A DNA stretch of 64,000 nt from Kalaharituber pfeilii (Eukaryota; Ascomycota; Pezizomycetes; Pezizales; Pezizaceae), in NCBI GenBank assembly GCA_015179045.1, contig WHUZ01000004.1, forward strand, positions 1,488,001-1,552,000, in the 5' to 3' direction. Every line of letters starts with the position of its first letter. Within the stretch, counting starts at the first letter, position 1. The translations under genes and the position numbers were made by a program. The notes beneath the pieces are model-generated. The model saw only the letters and a program-made list of their open reading frames with translations. It searched no databases and was not told the DNA's origin. Shown here piece by piece: positions 1 through 11,317 of this stretch.

Positions 1-484
1 AGGTGGTTGGTGGGGAGGCGGGGCGGGGAGGGGGGTGAGGCGGTGGGTTGTAATAACTACATCTCGAGCGATCGTGAGAGGCCTGCCATTTGTCAATTTC
101 AGTTCTTTCTGTTGCATCTCGCACTGCGGAAAGGGTTATTTCATACCTGTAGAATGAGCCCATGTCAAGCTGTTGTGCGAAGCTATCCATAGACAAACAT
201 ACGAACATATGCTTGTTTAGACCAAATGCTGCATATCACATAATATGCATTTATCCCCTGTCTGGATACTTATTTTTTTGGCTAGTACAGGGGAGTGCAC
301 AGGTCTTCAGATCGCATACTAGAAGGTGTATGTATATTGTCTATAAAACCACCACATACCTCGCCTCCTCATAAGCCTGGCATACGATCTGAAGACCTAT
401 GCGGTGCCCTTGTAGATACCTCTACAACCGGGCAGGCTAGTCTCCAGTCCCCTATTGACACCCCTGCATTTGGCCTGCCCAAAG
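1..484. other. no recognised gene
   Basis: Only short open frames are present. A purine-rich G run lies at about 5-50. I see no protein family, RNA gene or terminal repeat here. Confidence 0.4.
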
Positions 485-495
485 AGGTCCTGATT

Positions 496-854
496 TTTTT
501 TTTTTTTTTTTTTTGGTATCATTACTCGCTTGCCACCCTAAGGGCTATGGCGAGGTTGTAGTTACATACATAATAACCTTTGTCTCCTCCGAGTAAAATT
601 GAGATAAATGAACAGATGACGGAATAAAAGTGAAATAACTGAACAGATAACGGAACCGTCTCCTACCACTTATCCCTCTTCCCCAATTAGTTCCATCAAG
701 CTATGTAATGGGTCCAGGTCGCGGTCTGCGTATGTCCTCCATTCCTCCAGGCCATCTCATTCGCCACACCCGGCAGGCTTCAAGGGAGTGTTTCGTAGTC
801 TCGTCGTGTTCGCCGCACCAGCGACAGTCCGGGTGGTTTGCCTTCCCTATTTTG
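496..854 (-). mobile_element. LINE T1 3' fragment (5'-truncated)
   Basis: On the minus strand this reads the end of a LINE ORF2: a zinc-knuckle-like CRWCG...H...C segment, a W-P-G-G-M-E-D-I stretch, a 3' UTR, then the T1 tail (GCCATAG ... GGTGGCAAGCGAG) and a poly(A) seen as T at about 494-514. It is flanked by an 11-bp duplication, AGGTCCTGATT at 485-495 and AGGTCCCGATT at 855-865 (one mismatch). This is a typical target-primed insertion truncated at its 5' end. Confidence 0.85.
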
Positions 855-865
855 AGGTCCCGATT

Positions 866-1267
866 TGGTCAGGTTTGAAAGCAACAATTGAGGAGAGAAG
901 AGGTGCCAAATCCATCTACCACTACCAAAATGACCTCCATTACCACAGAAGAGCTCCAGAGATAGACATCACCACATCTACTCACTCACCCTACAATATT
1001 GGGTATGATGGAAGATTCTATCGTATGTGCTCTATCACCTGTACGTTAGTTGTGTTGCATCATCATAGAAAGACAGTATACGGGTACTGGCAGCACCCCC
1101 CAAAAATAAAAGAAAAAGAGGGTTATTTGTTTGAGGCACTGGAGGCAGTATGGCCGAGATATTGAGAGGAAGTCCGAAGACAAGAGAAAGCCATACAACT
1201 CACGCCTAATCAAGATCTGACATCAAAAACTAATGGAAATTATTCATAACATGAAAAATTAAGATTT
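866..1267. other. no recognised gene
   Basis: Unannotated stretch between two LINE insertions; no family recognised. Confidence 0.3.
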
Positions 1268-1279
1268 AGTAAATATATA

Positions 1280-1328
1280 TATATTTTATATCAGTGATCG
1301 CTTGCCGCCGTGAGGGCTATGGCGCTTT
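1280..1328 (-). mobile_element. T1 tail-only insertion
   Basis: A 49-bp insertion contains only the T1 tail in reverse orientation, with an eroded poly(A) and a changed GCAAGCGATC arm. Flanks are AGTAAATATATA (1268-1279) and AGTAGATATATA (1329-1340), a 12-bp duplication with one mismatch. Confidence 0.7.
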
Positions 1329-1340
1329 AGTAGATATATA

Positions 1341-2345
1341 GACAATGGGCTTATGTCCACTGGCAGTGTTATAATATAAGGAACGAGAATTCCAACACAG
1401 TTAACTAAGAGGATAGAGGCTGCCATTCAAAAACAATAGTATACATTAATTCCCTGGGGCCAAAGGTTCCTGCAGGCTGTCATGATTTATGTTCCCGGCC
1501 CCGATAATGGTTCATTAGCCTTTCAAAACGGAGCATGGGGTAGTAGCCATTCAAGTATGGGAAAAGGAAGCATAAAAGAGCAAAAAAAACAAATGATCCG
1601 AAGTATTCGCTTGACTGATTCGCCAACCTACTTGCCTGAAGGCAAAGATCACTGAGCTCGAGTTGGGATGTCGAGGTTTGCCTCTGCCTCTGCAACAACG
1701 GCAGTGCTATAGTACATACATAACTTCTTCTGAGTAGATTGCATGTGAGGGAATGGTGTAAGACTGAGGTGCTGTTATGGCTTTGATCCGATGAAGTGGT
1801 TCCAGTTCAGAGATATTAAAAGCTTCATCCAGCTTGGGGTCAAACCCCCCACCCGCACAATCGCGATGGTTGACTTTGGAAGGGTACTTCCTTGCTGTGT
1901 GAGTTCTCGTTATGTCAAGCTATTAGTACAGATTTCTGTACAAAGTTTGTCTTGGCAACCGACCTGGCAAGGTGTTTCACTGTGAAGAGATTTTAAGGTA
2001 GCAAGTCTAAAAGAAAATGCTTTTAAATTCTACCATCTACGGCCATAGACTGAAGAAAACGGGGCATTCCGTCGCTCCGCCATATCTAAGCTTCAGATCG
2101 CTAAGCTAGTACTACGCTGGGTGATCACGTGGGAATCCTTAGTGCTGTAGATTTCTCTTTTTTTTTCCCTTCATCATCTCTGAACAAGAGAAAGTAAAAA
2201 GGTTCCATGCTGTAAAAAAGGAAGATACTGTAATTCACCACCAAGCGGGCCACACCTACGATCGGGACACCTTTGTTACCAAAACTGGAGAACTTTCAGA
2301 CTCATGTCTCAACAACCAGAACAACATTTGTTCATGTGCGTTGTG
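1341..2345. other. no recognised gene
   Basis: Short frames only. The right side abuts the TA target of the pogo element at 2346-2347. Confidence 0.3.
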
Positions 2346-2347
2346 TA

Positions 2348-4545
2348 CTATGTTCTACCGGGATATTGCGCACGACCGGGATGTTGCGCACTAGCGTGGT
2401 GCTAGTGCGCTAGCGCGTTTACTTGATAACACTACAGTTGCGGGGCATTGTGGGGCACAGCAACACAACAACAATCATTCCCGGAGGTCTATAGAACCCA
2501 GCCATGGCAAAAGATCAAGAAGCGAAAATCCAGGAGGCTATTAAGGGCCTCAAAGATGGTAAGTTCAAGTCAGTTCGGAGAGCAGCAGACTTTTTAGGAC
2601 TAGCTGAAGCTACAGTGAGAAATAGATATAAGGGGAAGACTACTACTCGTAAAGTTAGTCATGAGAGTCAGCAGCACCTAGATAAAGAGCAGGAGAAGGC
2701 AGTGGTAAGATATCTTGAGCGAATGGATGATATGGGATTTCCTATTGAGATAGAAACTTTGAGAGAGATTGCTACTAGTTTAATAATTAAATGTAAGGGG
2801 GTATTAAGCAAGATTTAGGTAAAAATTGGGTACGAAGGTTTGTGAAAAGACACCCAGAGGTCAAGCAGAAGTTAGCAACAGCTCAGGAGCGCCAGCGGCC
2901 AGCAGCAAATAATCCGGAAGTGGTAAAAAGGTTTATTCAGGCAGCGCAAAAAGTGATAGCAAGGAATAAGATACCCGCAGAGAATATATGGAATATGGAT
3001 GAGAAAGGGTTTATGTTAGGAAGAGGAAGCAAATGCAAAGTGATTTGTAGAGCTGGGAGAAAGCATGTGCGAAAGAGGGTGGATGGAAACAGAGAAACAA
3101 TTACAGATATTGAGACAATTAATGCAGTCGGTAAAGTATTACCTGCATATATTATATATAAAGGAAAAACTCATGTAGCAGGATGGTATGCAGGTATAAC
3201 TCCAGAGGATAAGGAAGCAAGATTTAACCACTCACCTAAGGGATGGACAGATAATAAAATCGGTCAAGACTATTTGCAGAATCATTTTTACCCCCTAGCA
3301 ACGAAATTGTCTAAAAAAACTCATCGTCTTGTATTGTTTCTAGATGGACATGCCTCTCATTGCTCTTGGGAATTTCTTTCATGGTGTCTGGAGCATGATA
3401 TGTTAGTGTTTTGTCTTCCCCCACACTCAACGCATCTTCTACAGCCTTTAGATGTTGGGTTATTTGCACCTCTACAACATGCCTATAGTCAAGAGGTGGA
3501 TACCTTTACTGGAGAGAATTTTGATATTATTAGAAAAGGAAATTTTTGGCCAATGCTTAAGACAGCTCGAGAGCGTGCCTTTACGGAGCAGAATATCAAG
3601 TCTGGATGGGCAGGGACTGGAATATATCCTAGCAACTATAGAATCCCCCTTGCCAATATGCAACATACAGCTATCGAAAAATACCTCTCTCCAGTACGTC
3701 CAATATCCTCCCATAGTGTCTATACTCCTAGGACACCAAGAGCACTCAAAAGACGTACCATTCGCTTCATTCAACGACTTCCAAGTGCCTCTCAGTCAGA
3801 AATCAAAAAGTCATTTCTTAAACTCTCATCAGCAGCATTAGGAGCAATGACTGAGGTTGATATTGAGATATCAATATGAAACTCAAGAGGCATGGTAAAA
3901 AACTCAAGACAAAGGACCAAAGACGTCTTCCAGTCATTGGGCCCATCACTGGAAAGGATATTATCAGGCTCAAGAAGCAGCTAGAGATGGAAGAGCAAAA
4001 GAAGCAAAAACCGAAAAAAAAAAAAGAACATCCAAGCCGAAGTCACAGCAACCACAGGCCAAAAACAAGCGTCAACCATCCCAACGTACTCGCAAACAAG
4101 CTAGAATTGCTTCAGAGTCACCAGAAGCCTGGTCTGATACAGATGACTCTGAAACATCTGATGCTGCCTCAGATACCACTTTGGATACTATAGTTGTTCA
4201 GACACCACTTCCGCCCACAAGACGCCAGCTCTTTCCTACTTCGCACCCACCATCTAGACCCACAAGAGCATCTACCACAATGGCTGTGAGACTTAGGAAA
4301 TGATTCTGCAAAAGTTAGACCTTCAAGTGTCTGCCCTTCCCAAATAGGTATGTTACCAAAATCACCCCACCTGAAAAATTTCTCTGTGCTTAAACGAGGT
4401 CTGAAATAGGTTTCTACATGTATCTAGATGCATTGTATTTAATTTGAAGTAAATTGAACAAGTCGTTGAATTTTGACAAGTCATTTATTAGTCACCCGAA
4501 AATGCGCAATATCCCGGTTATGGGCAATATCCCGGTAGAACACAG
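2348..4545 (+). mobile_element. pogo/Fot1-type DNA transposon
   Basis: A 2.2-kb element sits between TA dinucleotides at 2346-2347 and 4546-4547. The ends are inverted repeats of about 45 bp starting CTATGTTCTACCGGGATATT on the left and, inverted, CTGTGTTCTACCGGGATATT on the right. Each TIR contains the block ACCGGGATATTGCGCA twice in tandem with small changes. The element carries one transposase gene on the same strand. TA duplication and the D-D-D transposase agree with the Tc1/mariner superfamily, pogo branch. Confidence 0.92.
2504..4193 (+). pseudogene. pogo/Fot1 transposase, frameshifted
   Basis: DDE transposase of the pogo/Fot1 group. The N-terminal frame (2504-2818) has the Psq/CENP-B type helix-turn-helix (AADFLGLAEATVRNRYKGKT) and the start of the second DNA-binding domain. 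The frame is lost at a GGGGG run near 2804 and resumes as GIKQDLGKNWVRRF into the catalytic frame ending at 3879. That frame carries the three catalytic aspartates in NMDEKGF, LFLDGHASH and HLLQPLDVGLF. A third overlapping frame (3876-4193) encodes the basic C-terminal tail. Two frame changes argue for a recently dead copy; sequencing error in the homopolymer is the alternative. The ATG at 2504 follows the left TIR by about 110 bp and is the only plausible start. Confidence 0.9.
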
Positions 4546-4547
4546 TA

Positions 4548-5020
4548 GGTATTAATCAAAGGGTAATTGCTGCTATCTAGCACTTCTGCTTGTTGGAATA
4601 GTACATCCGTTGCGCTTATGTTGCAGTTTCCTATAATAGTAATTCATTCCGTTAGCACTTTTTCACTTGATTATTTCATGCACATGAACCATGTCTGGCG
4701 CTTATGGTGTTTCGGTTATTATTAGCAGTGACTCATATACCTCTCGGTTGGAACATATTTCCTTTTCTGTCTTGGTTCTGAAGTCACGTTATATCTCACT
4801 TTCTGTGTATATAAGCTGGGCAATTCTGCCACTTCTTAATAGATCAGACTCAACGAGCTTGCCTTTCATTCCCTTCGTGAATACAAGCATTTACCAAAAA
4901 GACTCCGCTTATTTTGATACTGCTTCCTCAAAAATTGTGGGTATGAAGGAATTATAGCTTGTCGCGTTTCTATCAGAAGGCTTGGCATTCTTTTCAAGCC
5001 TTTTTTTTAGTTAAAGAATT
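4548..5020. other. no recognised gene
   Basis: An 88-codon open frame (4691-4957) has no recognisable domain; I see nothing else. Confidence 0.3.
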
Positions 5021-5023
5021 TCA

Positions 5024-5258
5024 AGCAACTGTCGAGGCATTCCTCCCCTACTCTCCTAACCTCAACCCTACTGAGCATATCTGAATTGCTCTAAAGTGCA
5101 AGCTATACTACAAGTTTCAAAATACTTGGTTTTTTAAAGAAAATCCTCATCTTTTTAGTAAGATACTCAGAAGATGTCTGTCGCAGAAAATGGGAGGAAT
5201 TCAAAAACAAAGTATGCTTAATCGGGTCCACGCTATCTTCAAGGCTAAAGGCTAGTAC
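5024..5258 (+). pseudogene. Tc1/mariner transposase C-terminal fragment
   Basis: The translation contains FLPYSPNLNPTEHI followed by a stop where the family has tryptophan, then IALKCKLYYKFQ and VHAIFKAKG. The P-x-SPxLNPxEHxW motif holds the third catalytic acid region of Tc1-like transposases. The W-to-stop change (TGG to TGA) and lack of an upstream catalytic domain mark a decayed remnant. Confidence 0.75.
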
Positions 5259-6136
5259 ACTTATTACTCAAGCACTGCCTGTACATAGATATGAAAGCTA
5301 AGTAGCTAGCTAGATAGATCTGTCTCATTTGAGATATTTTAGCAAGTTTGATATCAATTGCACATATATGTAAAGAGATATGATATTTGGCATGCCAGTA
5401 GCAACTGGCGTCACCAGCCGAAAAAGCTAAATTACGAAGACTTATGCTTACTAATTTTATACAATTCCAGTCATCTCTACAATTATATATCTCGAAAGGT
5501 AGAGGACTTTGAATAACTCTGCCTACATAGATAAGACCCTGAAATCTTATTTACATACCTATAGCACATCTGCTAACCTTTTCCCTAAGAGATAGATAGT
5601 TTACTGATTAGAAAGTTGGAAAGTACAGTGAAAGAAAATTAAATGCTTAATATTAGACTCTAGTACTTGCTTTGAGAGTAGCAGAAGTTAGTAAGTAACC
5701 AGTAGTGCCTTATCAGTAGTAATATGATACTGGCAAGGAGGCAGGTAGCAACTTGGGTAGCAATGCGACAATGGCAATGGGGCTGCGGAAGCGAGCAATA
5801 ACTGGTAGTAGTATGTCACACTATACATATTACTCGTACCAGGGGCGTTGATCCAGTCAGTTCACGAATAGACTAGGTCGTTCAGGAATCAGTCGAACAG
5901 ACTAGTCGGTTCGTGAACCAACAATGTTTGTGGCCAGGCTTGAACGGTTGCATGGCTACATGGAATTTCAGCAGTCTCAAATGGGAAGGCTAAGATGCCC
6001 AACAACCTCAGCCTGGTATGGCTTGGCTAACGTACCTCATTACCCGGAAATCGAAAATAGAAAGAATCTTGCAGTTGTTCTCAGTATATGATAACAGATA
6101 GGGATTAGACCAAGTATATTTCCCTAGTCCCCTCGG
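5259..6136. other. no recognised gene
   Basis: No coding region recognised. At about 5849-5921 there are imperfect inverted GGTTCGTGAACC-like motifs resembling those of the element at 37226-38344, perhaps a remnant of the same family. Confidence 0.3.
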
Positions 6137-6151
6137 GAATTCAGTTCAGTC

Positions 6152-6200
6152 TCCCTGCCATAGGCTTGTAGCTTGTATGCGGAACCAAAAAAAAAAAAAA
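6152..6200 (+). mobile_element. T3 tail-only insertion
   Basis: Forty-nine bp containing only CCCTGCCATAGGCTTGTAGC, TTGTATGCGG and poly(A). The flanks are GAATTCAGTTCAGTC (6137-6151) and GAATTTAGTTCAGTC (6201-6215), a 15-bp duplication with one mismatch. Confidence 0.88.
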
Positions 6201-6215
6201 GAATTTAGTTCAGTC

Positions 6216-7020
6216 CTGAGCGAACCGGCCCTCTCAGTAGCGGCTGGTACCCACCGGGTTGTACATTGTTCCTGGAGGCCTAGCAACCTCGGAGTTTAGT
6301 TCGGCCGCCCAGGAATCCGCATTTCACAGCTCAGGAAGTAAATATATGCGAGGCTCCACGTCCATTGTCAATCAAGTATGTACATATTTCAGCATATGAT
6401 AAGATAGGGACAGAAACAAGTAAAATATATTCTTTAAACTCATTCATTGCCTGCAAAGAAAAGGTTCAAGTAACATCCTCATAGGGAACAAATCCCCATT
6501 GATGGAAAATTCGGGCTCCATGTCGACTGCATCTCCTGCTGTCATGGTGCTTGTGCCCAACATATCGACAAATCGAATAGACAACGTCGCATATTCCGTG
6601 AAGGAAATTTTATTTAGAGTGAAAAAAATTTGTCATATACCCAAGCAGCCCGGTCCTGTCGGCAACTAGGGTCGCTCTGGGAGCGGACTAGATTCCCGAC
6701 AAGGCCAGAACATATACTTCTTGAGAGGGCCTAGGTTGCATACTATAACCAAGCATTTCTGAACGCAATATCCGGCCTTCATTTACAACCTACCCCCGTA
6801 TTATGAACCAGAGGTACTTCATCCCTAGGTACAAAGTATGCACAAAGAGAGGTTGCTTAACCCAGACGACGAGAGAGGGGAGTATAGTTAACATGAAGCA
6901 TTGAACCTAATGAATAAACCACAAGCGAATGCATGTGTGATTGCGCCCTTGTCTTGGCCTGTTCTAATATTCGATAATAATCCATACTATTAATCTCCCA
7001 CTCCTTCACCCGTATCACCC
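6216..7020. other. no recognised gene
   Basis: No family recognised; AT-moderate intergenic-like DNA upstream of a LINE fragment. Confidence 0.3.
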
Positions 7021-7533
7021 CAGGGACCTTCCCAGAGAAGACTGGGAAGCCATCATCGCCAAGGAAGAAGATGAAGGGTGGACGAGCATATATACCGATG
7101 GGAGTAGGTTACAAGATAGAAAGGGCGCTGGAGTTTATCACGGTAGTAACGATAGCTTTATATACCTGGGAACACGCTGTATGGTGAATGATGCGGAGAT
7201 GATAGCTGTGGGAGAAGCCCTGGGAGAGGACGGGGAGATACTGATAGTCACTGACTCTAGGGTCGCCATAACGAGAATGAAGGGGATAGCTAGGGGGATC
7301 CAACTCCGTAGGGTCCTGCAAGATTGGTGAGGAGACGGTGGGAGGAGAGGACAGCCCGGGGCGACAGAGACCTAGCGATATTATGGGTGAAGGCACACAA
7401 AGGCGTCAAAGGCAATACCGAGGCGGACGCGGCGGCCAAGATCGGCACGGCACTGCAATACCAAGACGAGGTGGTTACCGAGGCAGGCATGCGGCAATAC
7501 GCCAAAGCATGGAGGGCCGACGAGAGGAAGAGA

Positions 7534-8381
7534 CAGTGTTCCCAACCGGCCAGGCCGCCGACCAGGCCGTCCAGGCCGTCCAGGCCGCCCAGGCTGGTCC
7601 AGGCCGGTCCAGGCCGTCCAGGCCGCCCAGGCTGGTCCAGGCCGCCCAGGCCGTTTAAGCAATTTCAGGGGCAGGAGGGCTGGTTACGAGGCTATTTCAG
7701 GGGCCACCTTCAGGTTACTTGGACACGGATTTAATATGAACCTTTCAATATTTTCGGATAACTATCTAGACTTTTTTTTATTGAGCAGCGCTTTTCGCAG
7801 GTATTCAGGTAAGTAATTTTTTTTTGTATCGCTTGACTATATACTAATTTCTTATTAGTATTGCAGGGAGACGGACATTCCAACCACCGGTACTGGCGAT
7901 GATGATTCCTTTAGTATTCTCCTATTTTTCACTCTCCATAGTGCAGTTCAAGTTTTGACCTTGCATCGACGATTCCCTGCAGTCCAATCTGATGCCGATA
8001 TCGAGTCTTCTGGAATTTGGGTTACAAAAATCTGGTGCGACAAAGTTGGATTTGACACTATGGTGAAGATGTGCATACCTAATGGAAAGCGATACTGGCG
8101 GTGTAAAATCAGCAAGCAAAATCCTAAACATTAGAGAATGAGGTATACGTAGAATTTAGAGTACGTTCTGTATATAGCTAGCTACTGTATAACTTAACTC
8201 ACACTGCAGCCTGAATGGCCTGGACCGGCCTGAATGGCCTGAATGGCCCGAATGGCCTGGACCGGCCTGAAACATTCAGGCCGCCTGGACCGGCGCGGGC
8301 GAACCTCACGGCCGGCCTGAATGTTTCAGGCCGGCCAGGCCGTACCCTTGGCCTGGCCTGGCCGGCCCGTTGGGAACACTT
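7534..8381 (+). mobile_element. hAT-like element A1 (non-autonomous)
   Basis: An 848-bp element flanked by the 8-bp duplication GGAAGAGA (7526-7533, 8382-8389). The ends are CAGTGTTCCCAAC and GTTGGGAACACTT. Removing it with one TSD restores the LINE reading frame, which fixes the borders exactly. Both arms are made of 10-bp units: CCAGGCCGTC-type on the left (about 7547-7655) and GGCCTGAATG-type on the right (about 8212-8365), so they mirror each other. The AT-rich core (7660-8135) keeps a split ORF. An 8-bp TSD with CAGTGTT ends is the hAT signature. Confidence 0.9.
7736..8134 (+). pseudogene. hAT transposase 5' exons, truncated
   Basis: A first exon can start at the ATG near 7736 and run to a consensus donor GTAAGTA near 7809. 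The intron has a TACTAAT branch-like site and AG acceptors near 7860-7867. The next exon reads GDDDSFSILLFF ... SGIWVTKIWCDKVGFDTMVK ... NGKRYWRCKISKQNPKH then stop. The same frame is conserved in copy A2 with mostly silent or conservative changes, so it was coding. The W-x-C...C...H layout near the end resembles the N-terminal BED-type finger of hAT transposases; no catalytic domain remains. Exon joining is inferred. Confidence 0.5.
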
Positions 8382-8778
8382 GGAAGAGACTACAGCTGTC
8401 GTACCGGCCTTTGGAATATCTGGGGAATAGGAGGAGGGTAGCCACCCTCGCAGGCATGCTGGGGAACAAGGGTCTGCGGCAGTGGAGGCACCAGATAGGG
8501 AGGGACGAATTACCGGAGTGTAGGTGGTGCGGCAAAGCCCTCGAGAACTTTGCTCACATAATGAATGAATGCGAGGCGTGGAAGAAGAGACTCCTGGGGG
8601 GGGAGACGGGGTTGAAGCATCCAACGAAGCCAGGTGGGGAAGGAGACATGCTGGCGGAGGTCTTGGACTGGGCGGCGAAGTAATTTGCCTTGAACATCGG
8701 GTTATATTTCGTTTTGCTTATTTGCTCATTATGTATTTAACATCTCGCCATAGCCTGTCAGGCGGCATGCGAGTAATG

Positions 8779-8819
<41 letters not shown>

Positions 8820-8822
<3 letters not shown>

Positions 8823-10766
8823 TACTCCTGAGTTCATGCACAGAAGCTCTACGATAAGGACCGACACTGTATGATGGAAGTCGCTGATTGATTGAATCCG
8901 GATTTAAAATACCAAAACCATAAACATAGAAGGGCTGGGTCTACCTCTTAGTTCATGTATCTAATGTCCTCACTCGCATTGAAATTTCCTACTACCCTAC
9001 ATGGCATCGAACTTTCACATCGGTCACGCTAGCCACGGATCGCTACATTGATAAAGTACTCCGGAATCCCGTTCCCGTTTGATTAGTCGGGCCCTCTTGG
9101 ACTCAGCTGTATGAGCGTGGAAGCTGCCAGCTCCTTCCGGTAGATCCTCTACTCGATTTGTAAGCATAGAAAAAAAACTAGTGCAAGCAAGGTCTGCTCG
9201 TGGAGTAAAATATGTTTTGCTTTCTATCCAAAAAATCCTCTCTATAGGATAGACAAGCTTCAGGCGAACTTTCTCGAAAAGGGTAAGATAGAATGCCAGC
9301 GAGAACCACCGGTACTCCCTTCCCAAAGGCCCACACCAGGTAATAGCAAGAAGTGGCAAAAATCAGGAAAAACTCTAAGAAGTTTTTTCACTTAAGCTTC
9401 GCAGTTGAAAAGCTGCTATAGGAACAGAAACTCCGTACTCTGAACTTTATAGCTCACAGAGTTATTTCTTGGACCAATAGCTGATTGACAACAAGGCCAT
9501 ACAAGCTTTCAATCTATTCTGTTCCACGAACGATGACGCAAAGCTCCGCGCAAGATTATTATGATAGGGAGCTAAGTAATGTACTCTTCTCCTATTGGCT
9601 AAAAGCTCAGTTTGTTATAGGAATAAGGTTGCATTCTATGCAGATAGCAGAACAAGCCAACCGACATCAAATTCAATTAAGCATGAGCTGGAGTAAGGCC
9701 AAGGCGCTTATGGATGGGGACTGGAGCCCTCAAGGAGGCGAAAATATGTTGACGATATTGTTATTTAACCTTGTTTCGGTCCTACTTCACCAATTTCCTA
9801 TAAATGTGGCCAGTGGCTCTCGCATCCTGCTCTACAATCTTGTAGCCGTGCATCATTCCCGAATTTTCAGCCGTAGTTGATATACTGAAAGGATATACTC
9901 TCTCGATCTCAAGTTGCCTTCGTCTATTACATCACCGATCAACTAGGGTAACTACGGTATTGCAAAACTGTCCATTCTATCATGGCTCGACATACCGTGG
10001 TGGTAAGTCCTTCCCCCTGCTGTCTCCTGAAATCTCTCAAATGCCCCTCTCCGGTCATTTTAATTGTCCCTCGTCCATTTGCTTGTATTCTCTTTACACC
10101 CAGACACACAGAGATCGCACTACCTAAAGCATTAATATCTACAAAATCTGCGGGCAACCTGCTGATGTCGTTTTAGGTTCACTTCACCTCAACTTCAGCT
10201 TATCAGTCAAGTTACTACACGTTAGCGCCCTTCCGCCACTGCTGTGGCTGATTCAGTGCTCTAATATCTGTTCTCGTGCCTGTAGCATAATGGAAATTAT
10301 CAAAGCTGACATCGGCTTGTATCCCGCGGTCTCAAAAACGGATCCTCCCTTCTTATTGTAAGTGACATGACCCTATCAAATTGTCCACTTTCGTACCCAG
10401 ATTGGTATTAGATGTAAAATGACCAATGCTAAGCTGCTTTCTTGGTAACAATGCATAGTGGGATGGATCTTACAACTGGCGCAATTGATGCCCTCGAGAA
10501 GCTGCCTGGTGTTTATTGTCATTACACCTATGGCGAGTAGAGAATCTTAGTCCCACTCTGGGCAGCTCCTTTGGCTGTGGTAGGGCTGCGCGTAGGACGG
10601 TGTGGATGGTGCTGTGGACACAGAGATGGATCGATGGACTAACAGGTTGCACATTCAGTCCTTTTTCCTTTGCTTTTTGTCATAGAGACTGGCACCCCTT
10701 TTTTTACTCTCTACACCCACAAGCTGAAGTCTCTTTACTTACCGATGCCCCCGTTAAACAAGTGTG
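8820..10766. other. no confidently recognised gene
   Basis: Several 100-130-codon frames occur (9024-9359 minus, 9485-9880 plus) without a family I can name. On the minus strand 9939-10157 the motif IQANGRGTIKM weakly recalls the Ty1/copia protease-adjacent region, but too little is present to call it. Confidence 0.3.
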
Positions 10767-10833
10767 TGTGTATCCCTGCCATAGGCTTGTAGCTTATATG
10801 CGGGGTTATGTGAACCGAAAAAAAAAAAAAAAA
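10767..10833 (+). mobile_element. T3 tail-only insertion
   Basis: T3 tail (CCCTGCCATAGGCTTGTAGC ... GCGGGGTTATGTGAACC) plus poly(A) 10818-10833, flanked by a short AAGTGTG repeat at 10760-10766 and 10832-10838 (overlapping the A run). Confidence 0.75.
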
Positions 10834-11057
10834 GTGTGACTATTATGCGCTATGCAGAAAAACCCAGGTACCTGGCATATGTGACATATTATGTTCCCTA
10901 ATATGCGCGGGCATTAGCACTCACTGTCTGGCATCTCCGTTGGCCTCTGATGCGTTTATGTTGACTATGTGATATTGTACGTAGTTCGTCACATATCCCA
11001 TGACTAGTCATGAATGACGCACGAATATCTTTTCGGTTTTTTGATTTCATTACTCGT

Positions 11058-11313
11058 TGTAAGATAGACAGATAGTATCCACTACTGCCTTGCGATGGAC
11101 GGAGCGGTGAGAACCGGCGGAACAAACGTAGGACCAAATGCGAGTGCGAGTGCGAAAGCGTAGGTACGAAAAGAGCAAGAGAAGAGGTTGTTAATTGTAT
11201 GTGCTACAGTACAGAAAGTCTATATACATATGGTATCGCCTCATGTGCTGCCGTTATCTCCACGTGCCTTACATGTCAAGCTTGCCTTTATCCACCCCGT
11301 CGTCATCACCACA
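11058..11313 (+). mobile_element. solo LTR, family L1, copy 1
   Basis: A 256-bp sequence starting TGTAAGATAGACAGATAGTA and ending CACCACA, flanked by a 4-bp duplication TCGT (11054-11057, 11314-11317). A second copy at 28529-28780 has its own 4-bp duplication, so both borders are set by comparison. TG...CA ends and short TSDs indicate LTR retrotransposon integration followed by LTR-LTR recombination. Internal GAGTGC microrepeats vary in number between copies. Confidence 0.85.
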
Positions 11314-11317
11314 TCGT

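Larger units (their letters stand above)
7022..8819 (+). mobile_element. LINE T1, 5'-truncated, with nested hAT-A
   Basis: ORF2 C-terminal half. The RNase H begins in the frame at 7025 (SIYTDGSRLQDRKGAG, MVNDAEMIAVGEAL, LIVTDSRVA: the D, E and D of the fold), shifts frame near 7320, and continues as ILWVKAHKGVKGNTEADAAAK. It is interrupted at 7534-8381 by a DNA transposon and resumes in frame as LQLSYRPLEYLG, then a knuckle ECRWCG...H...C. The ORF ends LAEVLDWAAK, followed by a short UTR, the T1 tail (from about 8745) and poly(A) 8779-8819. The 5' boundary and TSD are not clear. Frameshift plus insertion make it inactive. Confidence 0.88.

Noticed and set aside
7338..7662. Glycine/proline/arginine-rich frames over the left arm of A1
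   Set aside because: They translate the 10-bp transposon arm repeats on both strands.
9485..9880. 131-codon frame as a host gene
   Set aside because: Starts at a non-conserved ATG, has no recognisable motif or splice context, and the neighbouring frames are equally open.
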